Assembly (NCBI RefSeq): GCF_000020485.1
Contig: NC_011899.1
Coordinates: 1,148,501-1,212,500 of the forward strand
DNA: 64,000 nucleotides
Direction: 5' to 3'
Source: Halothermothrix orenii H 168
GTDB taxonomy: Bacteria > Bacillota > Halanaerobiia > Halanaerobiales > Halothermotrichaceae
Part shown: piece after piece, positions 1-9,305 of the stretch
Layout of the letters: each line of letters begins with the position of its first letter
Numbering within the stretch: the first letter of the stretch is position 1
Position numbers and translations under genes: made by a program
Notes under the pieces: model-generated
Told to the model about the DNA's origin: nothing
Databases searched by the model: none
The model's input: the letters and a program-made list of their open reading frames with translations, nothing else

Positions 1-1
1 A

Positions 2-121
2 GGCCAGACCTTGATACCTGCTAAAAATAATAAAATTAAAAAGGGGGATAAGTTAGTTATAATCTATGATGTAGATAGGGAAGATAAAGTTATGGGATTT
101 TTTTATGAATTTAGGAATTAA
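2..121 (+). CDS. C-terminal end of a TrkA-C (RCK-C) domain protein, partial
   Basis: The window opens inside a reading frame that ends at a TAA at 119-121. The last 39 residues contain GQTLIPAKN followed by KKGDKLVII, the typical strand pattern of the TrkA-C (RCK_C) ligand-binding domain, which ends regulatory subunits of potassium channels and transporters and some anion antiporters. A TrkH-type potassium pore is encoded 1.5 kb downstream, so this could be its regulatory partner, but two unrelated genes lie between and the N-terminal part is outside the window. The domain call rests on a short stretch only. Confidence 0.55.
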   Translation, partial: GQTLIPAKNNKIKKGDKLVIIYDVDREDKVMGFFYEFRN

Positions 122-208
122 AATACTCTATTTATATTTGTTTAGTATTTAAAAATACATGAATGGCCCTCAGGGGTTAATGGTTATGGCCAGAAGCCAT
201 ATTGTTTT

Positions 209-613
209 TTATCCCCAGTTGACATTAATATTATTGCTGTACTTAATAAAGTTGAAAAGGGGGTCTTTATCCAGTAGTGATTTTTGTAAACTGGCTAACT
301 CATTTATAGTTGTATTGCTGGACATATGTATGTTAATGGTTAAATTTATTAATTTATCAAGTTCATTATTAACAGTACCTTCAATAATTAAATAGAGATT
401 TCTTATGTTTATACCTTTTTCTTCACTGTTTTTTCTAATAGTCATTGTTAAACTCCCACAGAGGGAAAGAGCGAAATATTCAAAAGGGTGAGGATATCTT
501 TTAAAATTATTGAATTCAGTAGTTAAATCGGAATGAAAATGGGGAAAATGTGGAATATTTAAGGTCATATTTTTATTTCCGTTCCATTGTCCTTCTATTC
601 TGAAGGTATCCAA
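209..613 (-). CDS. OsmC-like family protein, second cysteine missing
   Basis: This 134-residue protein starts at TTG behind a strong AAAGGAGGTC site. The block HPFEYFALSLCGSLT fits the core helix of the OsmC/Ohr fold, in which the first cysteine is the peroxidatic residue. Active OsmC/Ohr peroxidases have a second cysteine about 60 residues later in a CP-type motif. Here the matching place reads DKDPLFNF, so only one cysteine remains. It may therefore not be a normal thiol peroxidase. OsmC proteins usually act in the cytoplasm against organic hydroperoxides. It is transcribed alone, divergent from the next gene. Family assignment is by pattern and of moderate certainty. Confidence 0.6.
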   Translation of the reverse strand: MDTFRIEGQWNGNKNMTLNIPHFPHFHSDLTTEFNNFKRYPHPFEYFALSLCGSLTMTIRKNSEEKGINIRNLYLIIEGTVNNELDKLINLTINIHMSSNTTINELASLQKSLLDKDPLFNFIKYSNNINVNWG

Positions 614-825
614 TTTTTGACCTCCTTTTTTAATTTAAACTTAGTTTACCCTTTTTATAAAATATTTATAGCTAAATTCATTATTTATACAGGTAAAATA
701 TCTATTAAAAACTATTTTTAAAAAGATTTATAGAGGATTTTTTGTTTTATTCTAGAAGTAAACTTGTAGTCTACATAATTATTCCATACTTTTATTTTTT
801 TAAATACATATAAGGAGTGGTATGA

Positions 826-1485
826 TTGAAAAGAATAATTGCTATCACATTAATCCTGGTTTTATTAATTTCTTTACCGGTAATGGCTAATGGACAATTA
901 CCGGATGTAGATAGTGAAAATATTGCTCAGATAACTTTAAAAAAGGTTGCTACACGGGAGGAGAGGTCAAGAATAATTGCAGCAGGTACCCTCGGGGCAC
1001 TGGGAGCAGGTACTTTTATTCTGGGATTTACAATGGATGATCCAGATGCCCGGACCGCTCTTCAGGTCAGTGGGGGTGTTCTGGCAGTAATAGGTGGGAT
1101 AAGATATATTTTAAAAGGCCCGGCTGAAAGGGAATTTGAAGAAGTAATGTCGTTTCCTATAAAAGACAGAGAATACGCTGCTGAGGACTCTTTAGATTAT
1201 CTGGCCCAGAATGCTCGAAAAAATAGAATCATTCAGGGTGTTTCCTATGCCGGTATGGCTATATATTATTTGACGGCTGATGAAAATGCATATTCCGATG
1301 ATGCTGATAATACTTATAGTGCTATATTTTGTGCGGGAATGGCTGCATATAGTTTTCTAAACCAAAGTTATGTAGAAAAAGCCAATGAAAAGGTTAAAAG
1401 GGTTAAAGCAGAGTCCCGGGATAATTTGCAGGTTGGTTTTGTTCCGGGGCAGGAACAACGGCTAGTTATTTCTTATAATTTTTAA
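826..1485 (+). CDS. exported hypothetical protein, possible envelope/outer-membrane protein
   Basis: The 219-residue product starts at TTG 826, with TAAGGAG eight to fourteen bases upstream; an ATG at 822 is in another frame. Residues 1-21 form a signal peptide (MKR, long hydrophobic run, VMANG cleavage-like site). Two glycine/alanine-rich hydrophobic stretches follow (about 50-70 and 80-95) and another near 140-180. The last residues alternate in polarity and end with SYNF, a terminal phenylalanine as in beta-barrel insertion signals of diderm bacteria. I do not recognise a family. The gene stands alone, with no clear terminator behind it. Confidence 0.6.
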   Translation: MKRIIAITLILVLLISLPVMANGQLPDVDSENIAQITLKKVATREERSRIIAAGTLGALGAGTFILGFTMDDPDARTALQVSGGVLAVIGGIRYILKGPAEREFEEVMSFPIKDREYAAEDSLDYLAQNARKNRIIQGVSYAGMAIYYLTADENAYSDDADNTYSAIFCAGMAAYSFLNQSYVEKANEKVKRVKAESRDNLQVGFVPGQEQRLVISYNF

Positions 1486-1662
1486 AATACTGCCATAACC
1501 AAATTTTTTATATTTTGATAGCTTTTCAAGCTTCAATTAAATATTTATTTTTTTATTTTTAAATTCTCTTATTATATATAGAGTTTATTGTTGTATTCCA
1601 CCCCTCATATCTATTGTATCTTGAACATAATTATAGTTTAGAAAATTATGGGGTGGAATTAA

Positions 1663-3096
1663 ATGAATTATAAAGCAATACTAAATATTCTGGGGACATT
1701 ATTGATAATAGTGGCTGCGGCCATGATACTTCCTGTTCTTGTTGGGTTATATTACAGGGAAAAGGATATCTTTGCCTTTATAATTACATCTGGAATTACC
1801 TATTTGAGTGGGAAATTATTAAAAAAGTGCACATATGAGGGAAAGGGTTTACAGTATAAGGATGGTTTTGTTGTAGTTACCCTGGGATGGTTTTTGGTAT
1901 CTATTTACGGGGCCCTGCCCTTTTTAATCTCAGGTGTTTTTAAAAACCCAATTGATGCTTTTTTTGAATCTGTATCTGGTTTTACCACAACAGGAGCAAC
2001 GGTGATAATGTCTCTGGAAAGTGTCAGTAAAACCGTTTTATTCTGGAGGAGTTTAACCCACTGGTTGGGTGGTATGGGAATTATTGTGATGACAATGGCA
2101 ATACTGCCTGAGCTGGCAGGTAATATGCATCTATTTAAGGCTGAAGTTCCAGGTCCGCTTCACAACAGAATTCAGCCCCGAATTCAGGATACAGCCAAAA
2201 CGCTGTGGCTGTTATATTTTTTTATAACAATATGTGAAATTATTTTACTGTGGATATCGGGGGTGCCTTTCTTTGAGTCAATAATTCATTCTTTTGGAAC
2301 TGTCTCTACAGGAGGGTTTTCATCCCGGGCTTTAAGTGTCAAGGCCTATAACAGCCTGTTGGTTGATACGATAGTTACTTTTTTTATGTTTGTGGCCGGT
2401 ACCAACTTTAATTTGATTTATGATTTGTTCAGAGGGAAAATAAGGACGTTTATAAAAGATGAAGAATTCAGGTTTTATATCTGGATACTGCTTATTGCTA
2501 TTTTTCTTGTTTCAATTAATTTAATTTTTAATGTTTATGATAATCCTAATGATGCAATCCGATATGCTTCATTCCAGGTGGTTTCCATATCGAGCACTAC
2601 TGGATATGCTACTGTTGACTATGATACCTGGCCTCCTTTTAGCCGCTGGATTTTATTGATATTGATGTTTATCGGGGGAAGTGCCGGGTCAACTGCCGGG
2701 GGAATAAAGGTAATTCGAATTAAGGTATTGTTTAAAAAAGGGTTACAGGAACTTTACTATTTACTCCACCCCCGGGCCATTAAAAAAATAAAAATTAATA
2801 AAATGGTTGTGTCTGAAAGGGTTTCAACAAGTATTCTCGGGTTTTTTTTTCTGTATATTATGGTTTTTGTAATGGTTACCGTAGTCCTGACCTACTTTGG
2901 TATAGATTTGATCAGTGCTATATCAGCAGTGGCTGCTACTCTGGGAAATATAGGACCTGGTCTGGAGCTGGTGGGACCGTTAAATTCATATTTACCATTC
3001 CCCGATTCTGCTAAATTATTATTATCCTTCTGTATGATGTTGGGGAGACTTGAAATCTATACAATCCTGGTGTTTATGTTTATGGACTGGAGGTAA
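1663..3096 (+). CDS. trkH: Trk/Ktr-type potassium uptake protein, TrkH family
   Basis: This 477-residue integral membrane protein is the pore subunit of a Trk/Ktr K+ uptake system. The four membrane-pore-membrane repeats are visible from their filter segments: SGFTTTGATV (about 107-116), GTVSTGGFSS (about 213), SISSTTGYATV (about 308) and ATLGNIGPG (about 428), each with the central glycine that lines the K+ path. The length matches TrkH/KtrB. Trk systems need a cytoplasmic RCK subunit; none is adjacent, although a TrkA-C fragment lies at the window start. Potassium uptake of this type is central to salt adaptation. The start is an ATG behind GGGGTGG. Confidence 0.93.
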   Translation: MNYKAILNILGTLLIIVAAAMILPVLVGLYYREKDIFAFIITSGITYLSGKLLKKCTYEGKGLQYKDGFVVVTLGWFLVSIYGALPFLISGVFKNPIDAFFESVSGFTTTGATVIMSLESVSKTVLFWRSLTHWLGGMGIIVMTMAILPELAGNMHLFKAEVPGPLHNRIQPRIQDTAKTLWLLYFFITICEIILLWISGVPFFESIIHSFGTVSTGGFSSRALSVKAYNSLLVDTIVTFFMFVAGTNFNLIYDLFRGKIRTFIKDEEFRFYIWILLIAIFLVSINLIFNVYDNPNDAIRYASFQVVSISSTTGYATVDYDTWPPFSRWILLILMFIGGSAGSTAGGIKVIRIKVLFKKGLQELYYLLHPRAIKKIKINKMVVSERVSTSILGFFFLYIMVFVMVTVVLTYFGIDLISAISAVAATLGNIGPGLELVGPLNSYLPFPDSAKLLLSFCMMLGRLEIYTILVFMFMDWR

Positions 3097-3252
3097 AATA
3101 TAACATCAGAAAGTTATGTAAACTTTCTCTTGAAATTTTTATATATTTTGGTATAATCAAAAAAGCCAGTATAGGTCGGTTTTTGTCTTATTTTTTGATA
3201 TAATAATATTAAAATAGAGTAGAAATTATAACAGGAAATAGGAGGTTATATT

Positions 3253-3621
3253 ATGTCTAAAAAAATATTAATAGTTGACGATGCTGCATTTATGAGACTA
3301 ACCTTAAAGAATTTGCTTGAGAATGAGGGGTATGATGTAATTGGAGAGGCTTCTAATGGGCAGGAGGCTGTAGAACTTTATCAGGAATTAGAGCCTGATC
3401 TGGTTACTCTGGATATTACTATGCCGGAAATGGATGGTATTTCGGCCTTAAAAGAAATTAAAGGAATTGATCCGGACGCAAAAATTATTATGTGCAGTGC
3501 CATGGGGCAACAATCAATGGTTATTGAAGCAATTGAAGCAGGAGCTAAAGATTTTATAGTCAAGCCCTTTAAAGAGGATAGAGTTAAGAAAGCTGTTAAA
3601 AAAATATTTAATAAAGATTAA
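3253..3621 (+). CDS. cheY: CheY-like single-domain response regulator
   Basis: At 122 residues this is a receiver domain alone, with no output domain. Key residues are all present: acidic pair D9/D10, phospho-acceptor D54 (in VTLDITMPEMDG), switch serine S82, and K104 in the KPF motif. In bacteria such proteins carry phosphate from CheA to the flagellar switch or act in other phosphorelays. No kinase or chemotaxis gene is near, so its partner cannot be named from this window. The ribosome binding site AGGAGG lies just upstream of the ATG. Confidence 0.88.
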   Translation: MSKKILIVDDAAFMRLTLKNLLENEGYDVIGEASNGQEAVELYQELEPDLVTLDITMPEMDGISALKEIKGIDPDAKIIMCSAMGQQSMVIEAIEAGAKDFIVKPFKEDRVKKAVKKIFNKD

Positions 3622-3703
3622 GACAGATGTAATATATTCAATGAGGTAATGAGTATAAGAATTTTTGAGAATTATTATTTTTACAAAATGAGGGGTTGTA
3701 CAT

Positions 3704-4588
3704 ATGTCTATTGAAAGGGATTATTTAGTTAGAGGAACAGCTGCCGGTAATTCGGTACGTTTTTTTGCAGCCACTACAGGTAACCTGGTCAAGGAAGCTC
3801 AACAGCGTCATAGTCTATCACCAACTGCCTGTGCTGCCCTGGGAAGGTTATTAACAGGTGGAGCTATGTTCGGGGTTATGTTAAAAGAAGGAGAAGATGT
3901 AACCCTTCAGATTAAAGGGGATGGTCCTCTGGGCACCCTTATGGTGACAGCTGATAGTCGTGGCCATGTCCGGGGTTATGTGGAAAATCCCTCTGTTCAC
4001 TTACCACTAAATGAAAAGGGTAAGTTGAATGTCGGTTCTGCAATCGGTAAGGGTATGTTATATGTAATAAAGGATTTAAAAATGAAGGAACCCTACCGGG
4101 GATCTACTCCATTAATTTCTGGAGAGATTGGTGATGATTTAACTTATTACCTCACCAGATCAGAACAAATACCCTCTGCTGTTGCCCTTGGTGTTCTCGT
4201 TGATAAAGGAGCCCGGGTCAGGGCCAGTGGAGGATTTATGCTACAATTACTCCCAGATCATGGTGATAATGTTGTCAGTATACTGGAAACAAGATTAAAT
4301 AAACTAAAGGATATTAGCCGTAAAATAGATAATGGTATGACACCCGAAGATATGGTTGATTTGCTGTTAAATGGGCTGGACTGGGACATAAAATCCAGGG
4401 TGGATTTAAAATTTCAGTGTAACTGTTCCCGGGAGAAAATGGAACAAGTAATAGTATCTCTCGGGAAAGATGAAGTTGATGCCATTATAAAAGAACAGGG
4501 TAAAATTGAGGCCCAGTGTCGTTTTTGTAATGAAAATTATATTTTTTCTCCAGAAGAAGTTAGTCAGCTATTTAAGTCGCAATTTTAA
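3704..4588 (+). CDS. hslO: Hsp33 redox-regulated chaperone
   Basis: This 294-residue protein matches Hsp33 along its whole length, including the N-terminal RDYLVRGTAA block. The C-terminal redox switch is complete: C239-x-C241 and C272-x-x-C275, the zinc-binding CXC...CXXC arrangement. Hsp33 is a cytoplasmic holdase that binds unfolding proteins when its zinc cysteines are oxidised. In an anaerobe it would act during oxygen exposure. It follows cheY by about 80 bases and may share its transcript. Confidence 0.95.
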   Translation: MSIERDYLVRGTAAGNSVRFFAATTGNLVKEAQQRHSLSPTACAALGRLLTGGAMFGVMLKEGEDVTLQIKGDGPLGTLMVTADSRGHVRGYVENPSVHLPLNEKGKLNVGSAIGKGMLYVIKDLKMKEPYRGSTPLISGEIGDDLTYYLTRSEQIPSAVALGVLVDKGARVRASGGFMLQLLPDHGDNVVSILETRLNKLKDISRKIDNGMTPEDMVDLLLNGLDWDIKSRVDLKFQCNCSREKMEQVIVSLGKDEVDAIIKEQGKIEAQCRFCNENYIFSPEEVSQLFKSQF

Positions 4589-4641
4589 CGTTATTAGTAT
4601 ATAAAACAATAATATATAACCTAAATGGGGGTTTAATAAAA

Positions 4642-4944
4642 ATGGGTTTTTTTAATTTTATAAATAATCTTTTTAAACCAAAGAAGGATTATAATCTTGT
4701 AACTGTATACCTGAAGGATAATAAATGTGGTAATAAAATGAAATTAGTTTTAAGAAAAAGTTATGATATCCATCGGGTTTATGATAAGAAAAGGGAAGAA
4801 GAATTTAAGTTAACTAAAGTTGTTATATGTGATAAGTGTTATCATAAAATAAAGGTTGAGCTTGGTTTTGATAAATCATACAATATTATAACCAAGGATA
4901 TAAAAGGAGGAACACTAATAACTGAAGAAGAATATAACAGCTAA
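4642..4944 (+). CDS. small hypothetical protein with a possible metal-binding cysteine set
   Basis: The 100-residue product has a basic, hydrophobic N-terminus (MGFFNFINNLFKPKK), then a beta-rich body. It has a cysteine near residue 29 (NKCGNKM) and a CDKC pair near 73, which together could hold a metal ion. I do not recognise the family. It sits between hslO and pgsA with short gaps and the same strand, so it is probably co-transcribed. The ribosome site is GGGGG, ten bases before the ATG. Confidence 0.6.
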   Translation: MGFFNFINNLFKPKKDYNLVTVYLKDNKCGNKMKLVLRKSYDIHRVYDKKREEEFKLTKVVICDKCYHKIKVELGFDKSYNIITKDIKGGTLITEEEYNS

Positions 4945-4969
4945 TTGAATTGAAACGGAGGAGTTTCCG

Positions 4970-5482
4970 GTGAATATACTACCAAATTTACTAACCCTGG
5001 TCAGAATAGTATTAATTCCTGTATATATTAATTATTTTATAAGTGGTGATTATATCACTGCTGCAGTAATATTTTCTATATCAGGATTATCTGATTTTTT
5101 TGATGGTTTTCTGGCGAGAAGATACAATGTAACAAGCAAGCTGGGGAGGATTTTGGACCCTCTGGCAGACAAACTTACTATTATAAGTATTTTGTTTTTA
5201 CTGGTTACGGTTGATATTATCCCTGAACTGGCTGCTATTGTTATTTTAACCAGAGAGATACTGGTATTATTGGGTTCAGGGATAGCATATGTTTTAGGAA
5301 TAGATATGATTAATCCCAGTATCCTCGGGAAAATATCAGTTTTTTTATTATATGTCACCCTGGCCGGTAAGCTTTTTGATATAAAATATATTGATATTAT
5401 TCTTATATACATAGTTATTCCCTTAAATGTAATATCAGCAATAGGATACACCATAACGGCGGTTAAAAAGGTCAGGGCCTAA
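4970..5482 (+). CDS. pgsA: CDP-diacylglycerol--glycerol-3-phosphate 3-phosphatidyltransferase
   Basis: PgsA joins CDP-diacylglycerol and glycerol-3-phosphate to form phosphatidylglycerol phosphate at the cytoplasmic membrane, the first committed step to phosphatidylglycerol and cardiolipin. The CDP-alcohol phosphotransferase signature DG-x2-AR-x8-G-x3-D-x3-D is intact (DGFLARRYNVTSKLGRILDP, followed by LAD; about residues 43-66). Several hydrophobic segments cover the rest of the 170 residues, a normal length. The start is GTG 4970, behind GGAGGAG. Confidence 0.93.
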   Translation: MNILPNLLTLVRIVLIPVYINYFISGDYITAAVIFSISGLSDFFDGFLARRYNVTSKLGRILDPLADKLTIISILFLLVTVDIIPELAAIVILTREILVLLGSGIAYVLGIDMINPSILGKISVFLLYVTLAGKLFDIKYIDIILIYIVIPLNVISAIGYTITAVKKVRA

Positions 5483-5558
5483 AAATTAAAAATGTTTAAA
5501 TCTGGATATTAATTTATATAGAGAATTATGGATAATTGTGGAATATAAATTATGCATT

Positions 5559-5591
5559 AAAGACGGTTTTGGAAAAAACCGTCTTTTTTTG
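5559..5591 (+). terminator. intrinsic terminator after pgsA
   Basis: A perfect 12-bp stem AAAGACGGTTTT / AAAACCGTCTTT with a short GG-containing loop is followed by a T run. It closes the hslO-pgsA transcript. Confidence 0.9.
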
Positions 5592-5716
5592 TTTTTTATA
5601 CTCATAAAAAAATTATTACCCCCGACAAAGGTAGACATTATCTTTAAAGGAAAAAAATATAAATTATAGAAATATATTATGTAAACAGGGATACGTACCT
5701 GAATAGGGGGGATATA

Positions 5717-7810
5717 ATGGCATCAACTTTCAATGCTTATAAAAAGCAAAGTGAAGCAGGTACTTATGAAAACCGATTGCTTAAGGTGTGTTTAAAACTA
5801 TTTAATATTAATCATTATATTAATGGAAAAGGATTTATTGAATTAAACTGGAAGTCAACAAAAAGAAAGGGTTTAATTTTTTTTAGGGAAGATATTGAAA
5901 AAACCCCTGAAATAGACCCTGCTGAATCTGAAATTGATTTTATTGTCACTGTATTACTTCCCGGTGCTAAAATTGATTATAATAATGTTAAAATATCCTG
6001 CAAAGACCAGAGAATAATAACCTGGATCCCGGTTGAAGTAAGTGAAAAAGAATTAGTGTTTATTTTGGATGAATCTGAAAACGAGTTGAAAACAAAAAAA
6101 TTACTTAAGCAGTTATACCTTAAAGGAGTAATTAAAAATTATAAACATGAATATAAAGATTTTAATAAGAATACATGTCATGGTATTTTGGAAGAAGTAG
6201 TGAAAGATGTTCTTGATAAAACCTATTATAGACATCCACCGGGGTCAAAGATGGCTTTTGAAGATATGATTTACAGTGAAATTAAAGAGGTTTTTGAAGA
6301 ATATAAAATTTTTGATGATTTTTATGAAGAGTTGAAAAAAGGTAATTTACATTCAATAGATAGGGAGGTTTATCCCTTTTTCAGGGATAAACCTTATGGC
6401 ATCCCACGTAAAGCAATTAATTATATGATATTAGCTGCCCATGACCGGGGTTTTTGCAGGCTTTATAAAAAAAACGGCCAGATTATTGTCTTAAATAACT
6501 ACAAAGATAATGTGGAAGAAAACCTGGCCAGAATTAAATCTAAAGATATAGAATTTGTAGGAAAAGGAGAAACCGTTGCTGAAAGAGATTGGAAAGAATG
6601 CCAGCTTATATTAAAAGAGTTTGGATACAGTATTACGGGGAATCTTACTTTAAAAAAACAGGATAAATGCTGGGAAATGCTGGTTAATATCCAGAATAAT
6701 ATGAAAGAGGAACTTGAGCATGCCATCAGAATTAATTCTGAACTTTGTTACCTTCTAGAAGAAGCAAAACAGGTTAAAGAAATAAATAAACCTCTATTTA
6801 AACTAAATCATGTGATGGAACAGGATTTTTACAGGTTGGATAATGATTCTTATGATGGAATAAAAAAATTTATAAATCTGTTGTATTCTACATACGGCAA
6901 TGTAAATAGCTTTAAAAAAGAACTAAAAGAGGTAAAAGAGCTTCTTTATTTTGTTCGTATGAAAAATAACAGGGTTCTGGCTGAAGAATACTATTATTTA
7001 AAAAAAATATCATTACCATTACGTGGGTATGAAGATTTAAGGATGGCCCTTATAACCCTTTTAAAAAAAATATCAAATTTGAAAGTGATGGTAAGTAACC
7101 AGGAAAACTTTAAATCATTTCTTGAAGAATTAAGTCAGTTTAAAGATAGATATAAAAAACAGTATTTGAAAGAACACTTGAAATATCAAAGAGAACTGGT
7201 TAGTTTTACTGAGAAGTTACGCTCATTAAAAGAATATGAAGCCCTGAGGTTATTATCCGGTATAAAGGTTATCAGGGTTGCCTATAATATTAAACCAATT
7301 AAAAAATATATTGATACTTTTTTTCCAGGTAAATGTCAGGTCGATAACCTGGATCAGCTCTTAGATAAACAGCCCCGGTGTAATTGTGGTTTTTCCCTGG
7401 GGGAGGTTTCGACAATTCCCTCTTTGCAAAAAATTAAACCAATGCTTTTAAAAGGAGTTAAAGAATATATTAAGAAGTTACATACTCCTAAATTTAAATC
7501 ATTAATTCAAGATTATATTCAGAAAAAACCGGATTCACTTTTAAATACATTTAATAAATGTGAAAAATTATATGACAAAATAGAATTAATAAATCCAACC
7601 CTTATCAAAGAAATTAATAAAGCTCTGAACTGTACTTATACAATTAAGGTTTCATGGCAGGACCTTGGTGAATCTCTGAAGGGCTCCTATCCCGCTAGCA
7701 ATTTAGATACTGTTAAGGATAAATTGGAAGAAAGAGTAATTGAAATCTTAAAACAGAAAGAAAGCTCAAATGACCTTAATTTAGATAATATAATTATAAA
7801 TTTAATCTAA
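5717..7810 (+). CDS. large hypothetical protein resembling the distal part of DUF6079/PglY (BREX-type) proteins, no ATPase domain
   Basis: This 697-residue protein has no Walker A motif and no membrane segment. Three features recall the C-terminal half of DUF6079/PglY-BrxC proteins of BREX phage-defence systems: the segment DKPYGIPRKAINYMILAAHD followed by a short GQIIVLNN strand (about 224-260); a cysteine pair CNCGFSLGE near 553; and a closing region SLKGSYPAS ... IIINLI. Long helical, coiled-coil-prone stretches lie at about 330-520. Normal family members are about 1200 residues with an N-terminal P-loop NTPase, so this would be a stand-alone tail. No other BREX gene is present. The match is from memory of family patterns; function is not known. 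Confidence 0.5.
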   Translation: MASTFNAYKKQSEAGTYENRLLKVCLKLFNINHYINGKGFIELNWKSTKRKGLIFFREDIEKTPEIDPAESEIDFIVTVLLPGAKIDYNNVKISCKDQRIITWIPVEVSEKELVFILDESENELKTKKLLKQLYLKGVIKNYKHEYKDFNKNTCHGILEEVVKDVLDKTYYRHPPGSKMAFEDMIYSEIKEVFEEYKIFDDFYEELKKGNLHSIDREVYPFFRDKPYGIPRKAINYMILAAHDRGFCRLYKKNGQIIVLNNYKDNVEENLARIKSKDIEFVGKGETVAERDWKECQLILKEFGYSITGNLTLKKQDKCWEMLVNIQNNMKEELEHAIRINSELCYLLEEAKQVKEINKPLFKLNHVMEQDFYRLDNDSYDGIKKFINLLYSTYGNVNSFKKELKEVKELLYFVRMKNNRVLAEEYYYLKKISLPLRGYEDLRMALITLLKKISNLKVMVSNQENFKSFLEELSQFKDRYKKQYLKEHLKYQRELVSFTEKLRSLKEYEALRLLSGIKVIRVAYNIKPIKKYIDTFFPGKCQVDNLDQLLDKQPRCNCGFSLGEVSTIPSLQKIKPMLLKGVKEYIKKLHTPKFKSLIQDYIQKKPDSLLNTFNKCEKLYDKIELINPTLIKEINKALNCTYTIKVSWQDLGESLKGSYPASNLDTVKDKLEERVIEILKQKESSNDLNLDNIIINLI

Positions 7811-7877
7811 TAAAAAGGAATTTAATATTTAAATAGTGAATTTATTAGTAGAGAGTATAAAAAGGAGGTAAATACTG

Positions 7878-9173
7878 GTGAAAATATTAATAAAAAATGT
7901 TGATGTTATATATACAGCTGATAGCAACAGAAGTATTATTAAAAATGGTTATATTATAATTCAGGATAATAAAATCAAAGAAATAAATGATATGGATAAT
8001 TTAGTGTATCAGTCTAATGATTTTGATGATGTAATAAGTGGAAAAGGGAAGATGGCTTTACCTGGACTGGTTAATGCCCATACCCATTCAGCCATGACCC
8101 TGTTGCGGGGGTTTGCTGATGATATGCCTTTACATAAGTGGTTGCAGGAAAAAATATGGCCTTTTGAAAAAACGCTAATCCCTGAAGATATTTACTGGGG
8201 TGCAAAACTGGCTATACTGGAAATGATCAAGACAGGTACTACTACTTTTGCCGATATGTATTTTGAAATGGGACAGGTTGCAAAGGTGGTAGAAGAAGGA
8301 GGCCTTCGTGCTGTTTTAAGCCAGGGTCTAATTGAGGCCAATGATGGAGAAGAAGGATTAAACAGGGCTTTAAAATTCTGTCTTGAATGGAATAACCGGG
8401 CTGATGGGCGTATTTTAACAATGCTGGCTCCCCATGCCCCTTACACCTGCTCACCTGATTTTTTCAGAAGAGTGGTTGATTTATCACAGGAATATAACCT
8501 CGGCATACATACCCATATCGCAGAGACAAAGGAAGAGTTTCAGCAGATTAGGGAAAAGTATGATTGTACCCCTTTACAATATTTAGAAAAAACAGGTGCC
8601 CTTAAAAGGCCTGTTCTGGCTGCTCATTGTATTTATATTACAGAAGAAGATATGGATCTTATGGCTCAGAAACCGATCGGAGTGGCCTATAATCCCCAGA
8701 GTAATATGAAACTTGGAAGTGGTATTGCTCCGGTAACCAGGATGTTAAGTAAGGGTATTAAAGTAGGGATTGGAACAGACGGTACCTCCAGTAATAACAA
8801 TCTGGATCTTATTGAAGAAGCAAGGAGTGGCTCCTTTTTACAAAAGGTGAATGACCTTGATTCAACTGCTTTACCTGTTGATACTGTTTTAAAGATGTTG
8901 ACTGTTAATGGGGCGAAAATACTTGGTTTTGATAAACTCGGAGTGTTAAAGGAGGGTTATCTGGCCGATATTATTTTAATAGGATTAAATGAATCAACAT
9001 TCTATTACCCCCACTATAACAATCTTTCAAATCTGTTTTATGCCGGTAGTGGTAATGATGTTACTACGGTAATTGTAAATGGGCGGGTAATCATGAAGGA
9101 TAGAGAAGTTTTAACTATAAATGAGGAAGAAGTATATTATAAGATTGAAGAAATCGCCCGCAGAAAGCTATAA
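7878..9173 (+). CDS. mtaD: 5'-methylthioadenosine/S-adenosylhomocysteine deaminase (amidohydrolase family)
   Basis: This 431-residue metal-dependent hydrolase fits the MtaD/SsnA/TrzN group of the amidohydrolase superfamily. The metal ligands are visible: NAHTHSAMTLLRG (HxH, about 67), HTHIAETKEE (about 211), AAHCIYI (about 250) and GTDGTSSNNN (about 299). These enzymes deaminate methylthioadenosine or S-adenosylhomocysteine to the inosyl forms in purine and methionine salvage. The start is GTG 7878 behind AAAGGAGGT. No other salvage gene is adjacent, so the substrate is inferred from the family only. Confidence 0.88.
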   Translation: MKILIKNVDVIYTADSNRSIIKNGYIIIQDNKIKEINDMDNLVYQSNDFDDVISGKGKMALPGLVNAHTHSAMTLLRGFADDMPLHKWLQEKIWPFEKTLIPEDIYWGAKLAILEMIKTGTTTFADMYFEMGQVAKVVEEGGLRAVLSQGLIEANDGEEGLNRALKFCLEWNNRADGRILTMLAPHAPYTCSPDFFRRVVDLSQEYNLGIHTHIAETKEEFQQIREKYDCTPLQYLEKTGALKRPVLAAHCIYITEEDMDLMAQKPIGVAYNPQSNMKLGSGIAPVTRMLSKGIKVGIGTDGTSSNNNLDLIEEARSGSFLQKVNDLDSTALPVDTVLKMLTVNGAKILGFDKLGVLKEGYLADIILIGLNESTFYYPHYNNLSNLFYAGSGNDVTTVIVNGRVIMKDREVLTINEEEVYYKIEEIARRKL

Positions 9174-9305
9174 AGTTTCCCATGAATTACAACTTATTAC
9201 AGGCAGGAATTACACCTTTTAGAAAGAATTATGTATTAAATTAAGCAGGGAGAAATATAATGTAGTATATTAATTATGAAAACAGGATAGAAGGGAGAGG
9301 AGATT

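Noticed and set aside
5050-5454. A 134-codon minus-strand frame
   Set aside because: Antisense to pgsA, which has a complete family signature; no start signal of its own.
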